DNA from: Sphaerotilus sp.
GTDB taxonomy: Bacteria > Pseudomonadota > Gammaproteobacteria > Burkholderiales > Burkholderiaceae_C
Reading direction: 5' to 3'
DNA length: 36,039 nt
Assembly: GCF_013299175.1 (NCBI RefSeq)
Contig: NZ_JAAFKF010000037.1
Span: 1-36,039 of the forward strand
The position numbers were made by a program, and so were the translations under genes. The notes under the pieces were generated by a model. It had not been told where the DNA came from. It did not search any database and was given only the letters and a program-made list of their open reading frames with translations. Shown piece after piece: positions 24,758 to 32,483 of this stretch; the stretch's first letter is position 1, and each line of letters starts with the position of its first letter.

Positions 24758-25620
24758 GCCGCCTCCCCATCGGCAACCTGCCTGCCCTCGATGCCGGAGT
24801 ACCGACGCTGGCCGGTGTGCGTGGCTACGTGTTCGATGTGGACGGAACGCTCGCGCTCGCGGACAAGCACCTCAGCGGCTACCAGCCCCTGCCCGGTGCC
24901 CGTGAATTGCTCGCACTGCTGCGTCAGCGCGAGGTGCCGTATGTCGCCTTCACCAACGGCAGCGCCAAGACGCCAGCACAGATCTCGCACGCCTTGACCC
25001 ACATCGGCCTCCCCATCGGCGAGCAGCAGATGCTCACGCCGGTCAGCGTCGCACTCGACCTGTTCAAGCGCCGCGGCCACCAGCGGGTGCTGGTGCTGGG
25101 CGGCGAAGGCGTCTGGAAGCCGCTGGTGGACGCGGGCTTCGATGTCGTGCGGGCGCCGGAGCGCGCGGACGACGCTGATGCCGTGCTGATTGGTTGGTAC
25201 CCCGGTTTCGTGCTGGCCGATCTCGACGCGGCGTGCCGCGCCGTGTGGGCCGGGGCGGCGCTGTACACCGTTTCCAAGGCAGCCTACCTGGCGAGTCGCG
25301 AAGGGCGCACCTTGGGTGTCTCGGGTGCGATTGCCGCGGCCGTGCGCAGCGTCACCGGCAAGAACGCCGTGGTCGTCGGCAAACCGTCGGCGCAGGCGCT
25401 GGCTTGCGCGAGCACGCGTCTGGGCATCAAGCCGGCGCAGATGGCCATCGTCGGCGACGACATCAGCCTGGAGAACGCGATGGCCCTGCGCGGGCGGGCG
25501 TTCTCGGTCGGCGTCCACACGGGCTTGAACAGCGCCGCGGACTTCGACGCACTGCCGCCGCAGAGCCGGCCCCATTTGTCCTTGAGCGGTGTGGATCGGT
25601 TGCTGGAGATGCTGAAATGA
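24754..25620 (+). CDS. HAD-IIA family phosphatase
   Basis: A 288-residue haloacid-dehalogenase-superfamily hydrolase of the NagD/phosphoglycolate phosphatase type. Motif I is VFDVDGTLAL (nucleophile Asp at about residue 27). Motif II is AFTNGSAKTP. The catalytic Lys is in VVGKPSAQA and motif IV is IVGDDISLEN. A C2-type cap lies between motifs II and III. It starts inside the end of the carboxyltransferase gene and ends inside the start of the CoA ligase gene (ATGA both times), so it belongs to the pathway. It may remove a phosphorylated side product or intermediate (inference). Confidence 0.88.
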   Translation: MSRLPIGNLPALDAGVPTLAGVRGYVFDVDGTLALADKHLSGYQPLPGARELLALLRQREVPYVAFTNGSAKTPAQISHALTHIGLPIGEQQMLTPVSVALDLFKRRGHQRVLVLGGEGVWKPLVDAGFDVVRAPERADDADAVLIGWYPGFVLADLDAACRAVWAGAALYTVSKAAYLASREGRTLGVSGAIAAAVRSVTGKNAVVVGKPSAQALACASTRLGIKPAQMAIVGDDISLENAMALRGRAFSVGVHTGLNSAADFDALPPQSRPHLSLSGVDRLLEMLK

Positions 25621-27638
25621 ACCCATCGGACAGGACGCCGGATCAAGCAGACGCACCCGGTGCAGTGCTGTGGACCCCACGGCCCGATCAGATCGCGCCG
25701 ACCCGTCTGGCAGCCTACATGCGCTGGCTGGCGGCCGAACGCGGGCTGCACTTCGACCACTACCAGGATCTGTGGATCTGGTCGGTCGATGCGCTGGAAC
25801 CGTTCTGGCAATCGATCTGGGACTTCTTCGAGGTGCAGGCCGATGGCGCGTGTGATCCCGTCCTCGGCGTGTCCACCATGCCGGGTGCGCAGTGGTATCC
25901 GAATGCGCGGCTGAACTATGCCGAGCACATTTTCCGCCGTGCCACCGATGAGCGGCCCGCGCTGATCGCCCGCAGCGAGGACACCGGGACGCACGCGGTG
26001 TCGTGGGCGCAACTGCAACGCGACACCGGCGCCTTGGCCGCACAGTTGAGGCAGCTTGGCGTGGGTGCGGGCGACCGCGTGGCGTCCTACCTGCCGAACC
26101 GCCCCGAGACCGTGGTGGCCTTTCTGGCCTGCGCCAGCCTCGGCGCGATCTGGTCCAGTTGCGCGCCCGACATGGGGGCCACCGTGGTGCTGGACCGCTT
26201 CCGCCAGATCGAGCCGAAGGTGCTGCTGGCCGTAGACAGCTACAGCTACAACGGCAAGACCCACGACCGGCGCGCGCTGGTCGAGGAGCTGCTGCTCGGC
26301 TTGCCGACCGTCCGGCACGTCATCCACGTGGCCGGCCCGGTGTGCCGTGCGGCCTCGCATCAGCCGCTCGCATGGCGAGACCGGCTGAGCTGGTCGGATG
26401 CGATTTCGGTGGAGGCCGAGTTGCGCTTCGAACGCCTGCCGTTCGAGCACCCGCTCTGGATCGTCTACTCCTCGGGCACCACCGGCCTGCCCAAGGCGAT
26501 CGTTCACAGCCAGGGCGGCATCGTGCTGACGCACCTGAAGACGATGGCGCTGCAGCACGACCTGCGGCCCGGCGACCGCCTGCTGTTCCTGGGCGGCACG
26601 GGCTGGATTGTCTGGAACCTCCAGATCGGCGCCTTGCTCACCGGGGCCAGCATCGTGCTGTACGACGGCAACCCTGCGTGGCCGGACACCACCGCCCTGT
26701 GGCGTTTCATCGACGAGCAGCGTGTCACGCTGTTCGGTTGCGGTGCGGCCTACCTCATCAACTGCATGAAGGACGGTCTGCGTCCCCGCGATCTGGTCCC
26801 GCTGCAACACCTGCGCGCCATCAACGCCACCGGCTCCCCGCTGCCGATCGACGCCTACCAATGGGTGTACGACGCCGTGAAGCCGGACCTGTGGCTCGCC
26901 TCGATCAGCGGGGGCACGGACATCGCTTCGGGCTTCGTGGCCTGCGCGCCGATCCTGCCGGTCAACGCGGGCGAGATCCAGTGCCGGGAACTGGGCGTCG
27001 CCGCGCATGCGTTCAACGACGCCGGCACGCCGGTGATCGATGAAGTCGGCGAACTGGTGGTGACCAAGCCGATGCCGTCGATGCCGATCTACTTCTGGGG
27101 CGACCCCGAGAACCGCCGCTACCTCGAAAGCTACTTCGAGATGTACCCCGGACTCTGGCGCCATGGCGACTGGATTCGCTTCACTTCGCGGGGCACGTCG
27201 GTGATCTACGGCCGCTCGGATTCGACCATCAACCGGTACGGCATCCGCATGGGCACCGCCGAAATCTACCGGGTGGTGGAAGAACTGCCGGAGGTGCGCG
27301 ACAGCCTGGTGGTCGATCTGGAGTACCTCGGGCGGCCGTCCTTCATGCCCTTGTTCGTGGTCCTGGCGCCCGGCGTGGTGCTCGACGAGGCGCTGAAAAC
27401 GCGCATCGCGCAGCAGATCCGCAGCAAGGCGTCTGCGCGGCATGTGCCCAACGAGATCTACCAGGTGGCGGAGATCCCGCGCACCTTGACGGGCAAGAAG
27501 ATGGAAGTGCCCGTGCGCAAGCTGTTGCTGGGCGCCGCCCCCGAGAAGGTGGCCAGCGCCGATGCGATGGCCAACCCGAACAGCATCGGATTTTTTCTGC
27601 GTCTCGCTGAGGAACTGAACCCATCACCGACGCCTTGA
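25617..27638 (+). CDS. Acetoacetyl-CoA synthetase family ligase
   Basis: A 673-residue ANL-superfamily acyl-CoA ligase with the full layout of acetoacetate-CoA ligases: N-terminal MRWLAAERGLHFDHYQDLW, the cap region PGAQWYPNARLNYAEH, the AMP-binding P-loop YSSGTTGLPKAIVHSQGG, GGTDIASGF, and the C-terminal catalytic Lys in TLTGKKMEVPVRK. The segment FLGGTGWIVWN replaces the TTTGWMMWN I recall from typical enzymes, so the acid used might differ from acetoacetate. It converts a beta-keto acid plus CoA and ATP to the thioester. It is translationally coupled to the HAD gene. Placed after a biotin-dependent carboxylase, it would activate the carboxylated product (inference). Confidence 0.88.
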   Translation: MNPSDRTPDQADAPGAVLWTPRPDQIAPTRLAAYMRWLAAERGLHFDHYQDLWIWSVDALEPFWQSIWDFFEVQADGACDPVLGVSTMPGAQWYPNARLNYAEHIFRRATDERPALIARSEDTGTHAVSWAQLQRDTGALAAQLRQLGVGAGDRVASYLPNRPETVVAFLACASLGAIWSSCAPDMGATVVLDRFRQIEPKVLLAVDSYSYNGKTHDRRALVEELLLGLPTVRHVIHVAGPVCRAASHQPLAWRDRLSWSDAISVEAELRFERLPFEHPLWIVYSSGTTGLPKAIVHSQGGIVLTHLKTMALQHDLRPGDRLLFLGGTGWIVWNLQIGALLTGASIVLYDGNPAWPDTTALWRFIDEQRVTLFGCGAAYLINCMKDGLRPRDLVPLQHLRAINATGSPLPIDAYQWVYDAVKPDLWLASISGGTDIASGFVACAPILPVNAGEIQCRELGVAAHAFNDAGTPVIDEVGELVVTKPMPSMPIYFWGDPENRRYLESYFEMYPGLWRHGDWIRFTSRGTSVIYGRSDSTINRYGIRMGTAEIYRVVEELPEVRDSLVVDLEYLGRPSFMPLFVVLAPGVVLDEALKTRIAQQIRSKASARHVPNEIYQVAEIPRTLTGKKMEVPVRKLLLGAAPEKVASADAMANPNSIGFFLRLAEELNPSPTP

Positions 27639-27716
27639 CCCGCGTAACCCGCGAGGTGCCGCAAGCCGACGGCATCCGCACATCAACCGTGTGTGAACAC
27701 GAGAAGGAGACGAGAC

Positions 27717-28952
27717 ATGAGCAGCAACCCCAAGGTACTGATGATCATCACGCTGGACACCAAGGCGGTGGAGGCGCGCTACATCCGTGAAGTGCTGGAG
27801 TCGCAGGGCGTGGACGTGGTCCACCTCGACGCCAGCATCCGCGCGTCCACCGACGCGAGCGTCGAGATCACGCCAGAAGCGGTGGCGGCGGCGGCCGGCA
27901 AGACCTTGCAGGAGGTCCGCGACCTGAAGCACGAAGGCAAATGCCAGGGCGTCATGATCGAAGGCTCGGTCAAATGCGCCCTGGAGTACCACGCCAAGCA
28001 CGGCCTGAGCGGCATCATCGGCGTCGGTGGCTCGATGGGCACGGCGCTGGGCACCGTCGTCATGGGCATGTTCCCCTACGGCCTGCCCAAGGTGATGGTC
28101 TCGACGATGGCGTCCGGCTTCACCAAGCCGTTCATCGGCGCCAAGGACATCAACATGTTCAACCCGGTGTGCGACATCGCCGGTCTGAACAGCATCACGC
28201 GCGACGTGTTCCGCAATGCGGCGCTGGCCACCGCCGCGATGGCGAAGAACTATTCGCCGACGCGTGTCGAGCCGAAGCCCTTGATCGCGATGACGACGCT
28301 CAGCACGATCGACGCCTGCACCGTCAACGTCCGCAAGCAACTCGAAGCCAAGGGCTTTGAGGTGATGGTGTTCCATACCCTGGGCACTGGCGGCATGGCG
28401 ATGGACCAGATCGTGGGCGAGCGTGACGTGGCGGCGGTGGTGGACACCTCGCTGGTGGAGATCAACGACTTCCTCAACAACGGCCTGTGCAGTGCTGGCC
28501 CCGACCGTGCCAAGTCAGCCTTGGCCAAGGGCGTGCCGGTGGTCTTCGCGCCGGGCAATGCCGACTTCATGGTGGCTGGCCCGATCGACATGGCCAAGGC
28601 GATGTTCCCCGGCCACCGATACCACATGCACAACCACGCACTGACGGCGGTGCGTACCGAAGCGAGCGAGCTGCAGGCGCTGGCCAAGCACATGGGTGGC
28701 CTGATCGCGGACGCCAAGGGACCGGTGTCGTTCTTCGTGCCGCTCAAGGGCTTCTCGCACCATGACAGTCCGGAAGGCCACCTGCACGACCCGTCGCTGT
28801 GCCCGGTGTTCCTGGATGCCTTGAAGGATGCGTTGCCGGCGTCGGTGGTGCCGCGTGAATTCGACTGCCACATCAACGACGCGCAGTTCGCGGATGCGAT
28901 CGTCGCGCAGGTGCTGGCTTACACCAAGGACCGGGTGTCAGTCACGGTCTGA
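27717..28952 (+). CDS. Tm-1-like ATP-binding / UPF0261 family protein
   Basis: A 411-residue protein of the UPF0261 family, related to the N-terminal ATP-binding half of the tomato Tm-1 protein. Features are KVLMIITLDTKAVEARYI at the N-terminus, IGVGGSMGTALGT (Gly-rich loop), MVSTMASGFTKPFIGAKDI, and FHTLGTGGMAMDQIV. The ATG at 27717 is preceded by AAGGAG at 27704-27709, so it is preferred over 27693. The TIM-barrel PEP-hydrolase-like protein that often accompanies it is absent. Bacterial members have no settled function, and the gene closes this operon before a strong terminator. Confidence 0.85.
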   Translation: MSSNPKVLMIITLDTKAVEARYIREVLESQGVDVVHLDASIRASTDASVEITPEAVAAAAGKTLQEVRDLKHEGKCQGVMIEGSVKCALEYHAKHGLSGIIGVGGSMGTALGTVVMGMFPYGLPKVMVSTMASGFTKPFIGAKDINMFNPVCDIAGLNSITRDVFRNAALATAAMAKNYSPTRVEPKPLIAMTTLSTIDACTVNVRKQLEAKGFEVMVFHTLGTGGMAMDQIVGERDVAAVVDTSLVEINDFLNNGLCSAGPDRAKSALAKGVPVVFAPGNADFMVAGPIDMAKAMFPGHRYHMHNHALTAVRTEASELQALAKHMGGLIADAKGPVSFFVPLKGFSHHDSPEGHLHDPSLCPVFLDALKDALPASVVPREFDCHINDAQFADAIVAQVLAYTKDRVSVTV

Positions 28953-28959
28953 GCAAGGT

Positions 28960-28994
28960 AAAAGGGGATGCCGATCGCTCGGCATCCCCTTTTT
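28960..28994. terminator. Bidirectional intrinsic terminator
   Basis: A perfect 14-base stem, AAAAGGGGATGCCG (28960-28973) with CGGCATCCCCTTTT (28980-28993), and loop ATCGCT. A T-tract follows on the plus strand and an A-tract precedes it, giving a T-tract on the minus strand. It lies between the converging Tm-1-like gene and the livM-like gene, so it can stop both operons. Confidence 0.92.
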
Positions 28995-29026
28995 GTCTCA
29001 TTGCGCTTCAGTGCGCCCATGGTGAT

Positions 29027-30067
29027 TCATGGCTTCGGTGGTGGCTCACCCGTGGCACCACGCAGCCGATACCCCACCGGCAGCAATTGCAAGCCGAGCC
29101 GCTGTTCGATCTCGCCCCAGATGCCCCGCGGCATCAACAGCGCAAACAGCAACGCGGTCGCGCCGAGGCCGATCAGGTAGGTCACGCCGGTGGCACCGAA
29201 CAGCGTCTCCATGGTGAAGAACAGCACCGCGCCGAGGATCGGGCCTTCGTAGGTGCCGATGCCGCCGACCAGCACCATGAAGATCATGTACGCCGTCCAT
29301 TGCACGCTGAAGTAGGTCTTGGGCTGGAACGTGATCGAGCTGGCCAGCCACAAGGCCCCCGCCGCCGCACAGCCGAACGCCGACAGCACGAAGATCAGGC
29401 GCTTCGAGGGCAGCACGCGCACGCCCACCGAGCCGGCCGCTTCCTCGTTGTCGCGGATGGCCTGCGCGGCCGTGCCCATCTTGCCGCGCAACATCACGAA
29501 CACCAGCCAGCCCAGGGCGGCCATGGTGCCCAGGGCGGCCCAATAGGTGTAGCTGCGCCGGTCATCGGCGGCGTAGGTCTGCAGCGCGATCAGCGAGGTG
29601 CCCGTTTCACCTTGAACGAGGTTGTCCAGGTTGACCAGCAAATGGCACAGCGCGGCCACGACCCACATGCCGATCGCGAATTCACCGTCGCGCAACCGCA
29701 GCATGAAAGCCGATATCGGCAATGACAGCGCCCCGACCAGCACCGCCGCCAACAGCAGTGCCGGGTACGGGCTGACACCCCAGTCGGCCAGCCGGACAGC
29801 GGCATACGCCCCCAGGCCGAAGAACGCCTGGTGCCCGACGGACAGCAGGCCGGCGTAGCCCGCCAGCGCGTTCCACATCAGGGCCAGGATGCCGTAGATG
29901 AACAAGGTTGTGAGGCGCTCGACCACGTTGGCCGACAGGAACAGCGGCCCGGCGACCAGCACGAGCTGGGCCGCCACCACCAGCGACACCGCCGCGATCG
30001 AAGGCACGGTCCAGCGCGTGACATGCGCGGTGGCGAGGGCAGCGGGTGCGCGTGGAGTCAGGTTCAT
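29027..30067 (-). CDS. Branched-chain-amino-acid-type ABC transporter permease, LivM-like
   Basis: A 346-residue inner-membrane permease with about nine or ten hydrophobic helices. The LivM signature regions are LTTLFIYGILALMWNALAGY, AGLLSVGHQAFFGLGAYAAV, and ILGAVLFFTMETLFGATGVT near the C-terminus. The EAA-like loop includes QAIRDNEEAAGSVGV. The ATG at 30067 is five bases after the livH-like stop; upstream codons in the frame run antisense to nothing conserved and are excluded. It is the last gene of the minus-strand import operon. The transported solute is unknown; HAAT-family systems take amino acids, urea, or short organic and aromatic acids. Confidence 0.92.
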   Translation of the reverse strand: MNLTPRAPAALATAHVTRWTVPSIAAVSLVVAAQLVLVAGPLFLSANVVERLTTLFIYGILALMWNALAGYAGLLSVGHQAFFGLGAYAAVRLADWGVSPYPALLLAAVLVGALSLPISAFMLRLRDGEFAIGMWVVAALCHLLVNLDNLVQGETGTSLIALQTYAADDRRSYTYWAALGTMAALGWLVFVMLRGKMGTAAQAIRDNEEAAGSVGVRVLPSKRLIFVLSAFGCAAAGALWLASSITFQPKTYFSVQWTAYMIFMVLVGGIGTYEGPILGAVLFFTMETLFGATGVTYLIGLGATALLFALLMPRGIWGEIEQRLGLQLLPVGYRLRGATGEPPPKP

Positions 30068-30072
30068 GGCGT

Positions 30073-30981
30073 TCAGGCTCGGCTGCCAAAGCGGCTTTGA
30101 AGGGATCGGGTCCAGCGGCGCAGCGTGTCCGTGGCGTACACCCGTGCCAGCAGCACCGCCAGGAAGACGACGTGCCCGGCGATGAGGAAGCCTTGCGGGT
30201 GGACCTGCGCACCGAGGCTCTGCGCGACGCCGAGGACGATGCCGCCCACCAGCGTTCCCCACAGCGAGCCGGCGCCGCCGATGATCACCGCCTCGAACGC
30301 AAAGATCAGTTGATAGGGGCCGGTGTAGGGGTCGAACGTGGCCCGCATGGCGAGGAAGGCGCCGGCGATCGCCACCGTGGTCATGGCGATGGCGGTGGAG
30401 GCCGCATAGACCGCCCGCGCGTCCACGCCGACCAACTGCGCCGTGTCCGGATCGTGGGCCGCGGCGCGGATGCGCCGGCCCAGCGCGGTGCGCGTCAGCA
30501 TCAGGTGCAGTCCGCCCAGCAACGCCATGGCGACGACCAGCGTCAGCACCGCGAGCTGGCCGACGATGATGCCGCCGGGCAGGGTCCAGCCGTCGTAGCT
30601 GAGCGAATCGATGTAGGGCGCCAGCGAGCGGGTGTCGGCACCGAAGGTCTGGAACATCGAGTTGTCCAGCAGGCTGGCGAGACCGAAGGTGCTCAGCAAG
30701 GGGATCAGGGCGCCTGCGCGGGCGCTGCGTTCGAGCACGAGCCGGTGCAGCACCCAGCCGATCAGCGCCATCACCGGGACCACCGCCACGAGGCCCAGCA
30801 AGGGATGGATCTCGAAGCGTTCGGCCAGGATGAACAGCAGGTATGCCGCCAGCACCGCGAGGCTTCCGTGCGCGAGGTTGATGATGCCCATCACGCCGAA
30901 CATGAACGACAGACCGCACGCCAGCAGCGCGTAGTAGCCCCCCAGCATCAGCCCTTGGACGAGTTGGTTGAGCCAGATCAT
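30073..30981 (-). CDS. Branched-chain-amino-acid-type ABC transporter permease, LivH-like
   Basis: A 302-residue permease. MIWLNQLVQGLMLGGYYALLA at the start and FMFGVMGIINLAHGSLAVLA are typical LivH features, followed by the conserved IRAAAHDPDTAQLVGVDARA loop that contacts the ATPases. The protein ends in TRSLQSRFGSRA. Its start overlaps the stop of the LivF-like gene by four bases, showing coupled translation. It pairs with the LivM-like protein to form the membrane channel. Confidence 0.92.
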   Translation of the reverse strand: MIWLNQLVQGLMLGGYYALLACGLSFMFGVMGIINLAHGSLAVLAAYLLFILAERFEIHPLLGLVAVVPVMALIGWVLHRLVLERSARAGALIPLLSTFGLASLLDNSMFQTFGADTRSLAPYIDSLSYDGWTLPGGIIVGQLAVLTLVVAMALLGGLHLMLTRTALGRRIRAAAHDPDTAQLVGVDARAVYAASTAIAMTTVAIAGAFLAMRATFDPYTGPYQLIFAFEAVIIGGAGSLWGTLVGGIVLGVAQSLGAQVHPQGFLIAGHVVFLAVLLARVYATDTLRRWTRSLQSRFGSRA

Positions 30982-31733
30982 GTTGCGGATGCCGGTTGTG
31001 AGGGGGTGCCGGCCGTGGACGGGCGGTGGCCGAAGTAATGCGCCATCACCTGCTCGCGGGTCATCTCGTCGGCGCGCCCGCTGGCGACGACCTTGCCTTC
31101 GAGCATGCAGACGATGCGATCGGCCACCTGAAACGTGCGCTGCAGATCCTGCTCGACGAGCACCACGGTCGTGCCGTGGGCCGTGCCCTTGCCCATCAGC
31201 GTGCGCAGCGAGTCGTAGACGCCTTGCACGGCGAGCGGCGAGAGACCGAGGGACACCTCGTCCAGCAGCAGCACCCGCGGATTGGTCATCAAGGCGCGGC
31301 CAATGGCCACGGCCTGCTGCTGACCGCCGGACAAGGTGCCCGCCGCCGCCTTCAATTTGGGTTTGAGCTGCGGAAAGGCGTCGAGCACGGTGCCCAGGTT
31401 CCAGCGGCCACCGCGCTTTGCAGAGAGGGCGACGAGCAGGTTCTCTTGCACCGTCATCGCGGGGAACAGCTTGCGCCCCTCGGGCACCAGCGCCAGTCCG
31501 GCCGCGGCCCGGCGGTGCGCCGGCAACGCGCTCACGTCCACGCCGTCAAAGACGATGCGGCCCCCCGCCACCGGATGCACCCCCGCCAGCGTGCGCAGCA
31601 GTGTCGTCTTGCCCGCACCATTGGCGCCGACGAGCGCCAGCGTCTCGCCCTGCTCGATTTCCAGGCTGATGCCTTGCACGGCGGTCAGCAAACCGTGCCG
31701 GGCCTCCAGGGCTTCTATTTTCAGGAGACTCAT
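30978..31733 (-). CDS. ABC transporter ATPase, LivF-like
   Basis: A 251-residue ATP-binding subunit. Walker A is GANGAGKTTLL at about residues 36-46. The signature motif is LSGGQQQAVAIGRAL and Walker B is RVLLLDEVSLGLSP. HGLLTAVQGISLEIEQGE is the LivF-like N-terminal pattern. The ATG at 31733 lies within an ATGA overlap with the end of the LivG-like gene; longer readings run through that gene in another frame. It powers uptake with LivG. Confidence 0.93.
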   Translation of the reverse strand: MSLLKIEALEARHGLLTAVQGISLEIEQGETLALVGANGAGKTTLLRTLAGVHPVAGGRIVFDGVDVSALPAHRRAAAGLALVPEGRKLFPAMTVQENLLVALSAKRGGRWNLGTVLDAFPQLKPKLKAAAGTLSGGQQQAVAIGRALMTNPRVLLLDEVSLGLSPLAVQGVYDSLRTLMGKGTAHGTTVVLVEQDLQRTFQVADRIVCMLEGKVVASGRADEMTREQVMAHYFGHRPSTAGTPSQPASAT

Positions 31734-32461
31734 CGTCCTCCCCCCAGGTAGGCATCCACGACGGTGGCGTTGGACAGCACTGCTTGCGGATCGCCTTCGG
31801 CAATCACGCGGCCCGAGTCCATGCAGACCAGCCGCTGCGCGACCTGCAGCAGCACATGCACGATGTGCTCGATCCAGACGATGGCGATGTCCCGGCCGTG
31901 CAGCACCTGGATGGTCTGCACGAGTTCGGCGGCTTCGCCATCGGTGAGTCCGCCGCCGATCTCGTCCAGCAGCAGCACCTGCGGATTGGTGGCCAGCGCA
32001 CGGGTCAGCTCCAGCCGCTTGCGGTCCAGCAAACCCAGTGTCTCGGCGCGCCGGTTGGCCACCTTGGTCATGCCGCAGAGTTCGATCGCCTCGATGCACC
32101 GCGCGTAGGCTTCGGACTGGCGGAATCCTCCCCCGTGCGTGGCCGCGGTGAAGACGTTCTCGAACACCGTCATGCCGCTGAAGGGCTGCGGCACCTGGTG
32201 GGTGCGCACGATGCCCAGCCTGCAGCGTCTGGCGGCGTCCAGCGACGCGATGTCCTGGCCTTTGAACTGGACGGTGCCAGCCGAGGCGGCCTGCGAGCCG
32301 GACAAGACACTGAGCAAGGTGGTCTTGCCGGCGCCGTTCGGCCCGACGATGCCGATCGCATCACCGCGCCGAACCTCGAAATCCACGCCGTCGAGCACGA
32401 CCAGTGCGCCGTACTGCTTGCGCAGCCCTCGGGCAGAAAGCAAGGCATCCGTTGACGACAT
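31730..32461 (-). CDS. ABC transporter ATPase, LivG-like
   Basis: A 243-residue ATP-binding subunit. Walker A is GPNGAGKTTLLSVLSG. The signature region reads LGLLDRKRLELTRALA instead of LSGGQ, a form common to part of the LivG family. Walker B is QVLLLDEIGGGLTDGE. The chosen ATG at 32461 gives MSSTDALLSARGLRKQYG; earlier in-frame codons are not conserved. It follows the binding-protein gene by 22 bases. The order binding protein, LivG, LivF, LivH, LivM differs from the E. coli order but is common in Burkholderiales (recalled). Confidence 0.92.
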   Translation of the reverse strand: MSSTDALLSARGLRKQYGALVVLDGVDFEVRRGDAIGIVGPNGAGKTTLLSVLSGSQAASAGTVQFKGQDIASLDAARRCRLGIVRTHQVPQPFSGMTVFENVFTAATHGGGFRQSEAYARCIEAIELCGMTKVANRRAETLGLLDRKRLELTRALATNPQVLLLDEIGGGLTDGEAAELVQTIQVLHGRDIAIVWIEHIVHVLLQVAQRLVCMDSGRVIAEGDPQAVLSNATVVDAYLGGGR

Positions 32462-32483
32462 GGTTCCGAGATCCCGCGCGGGT

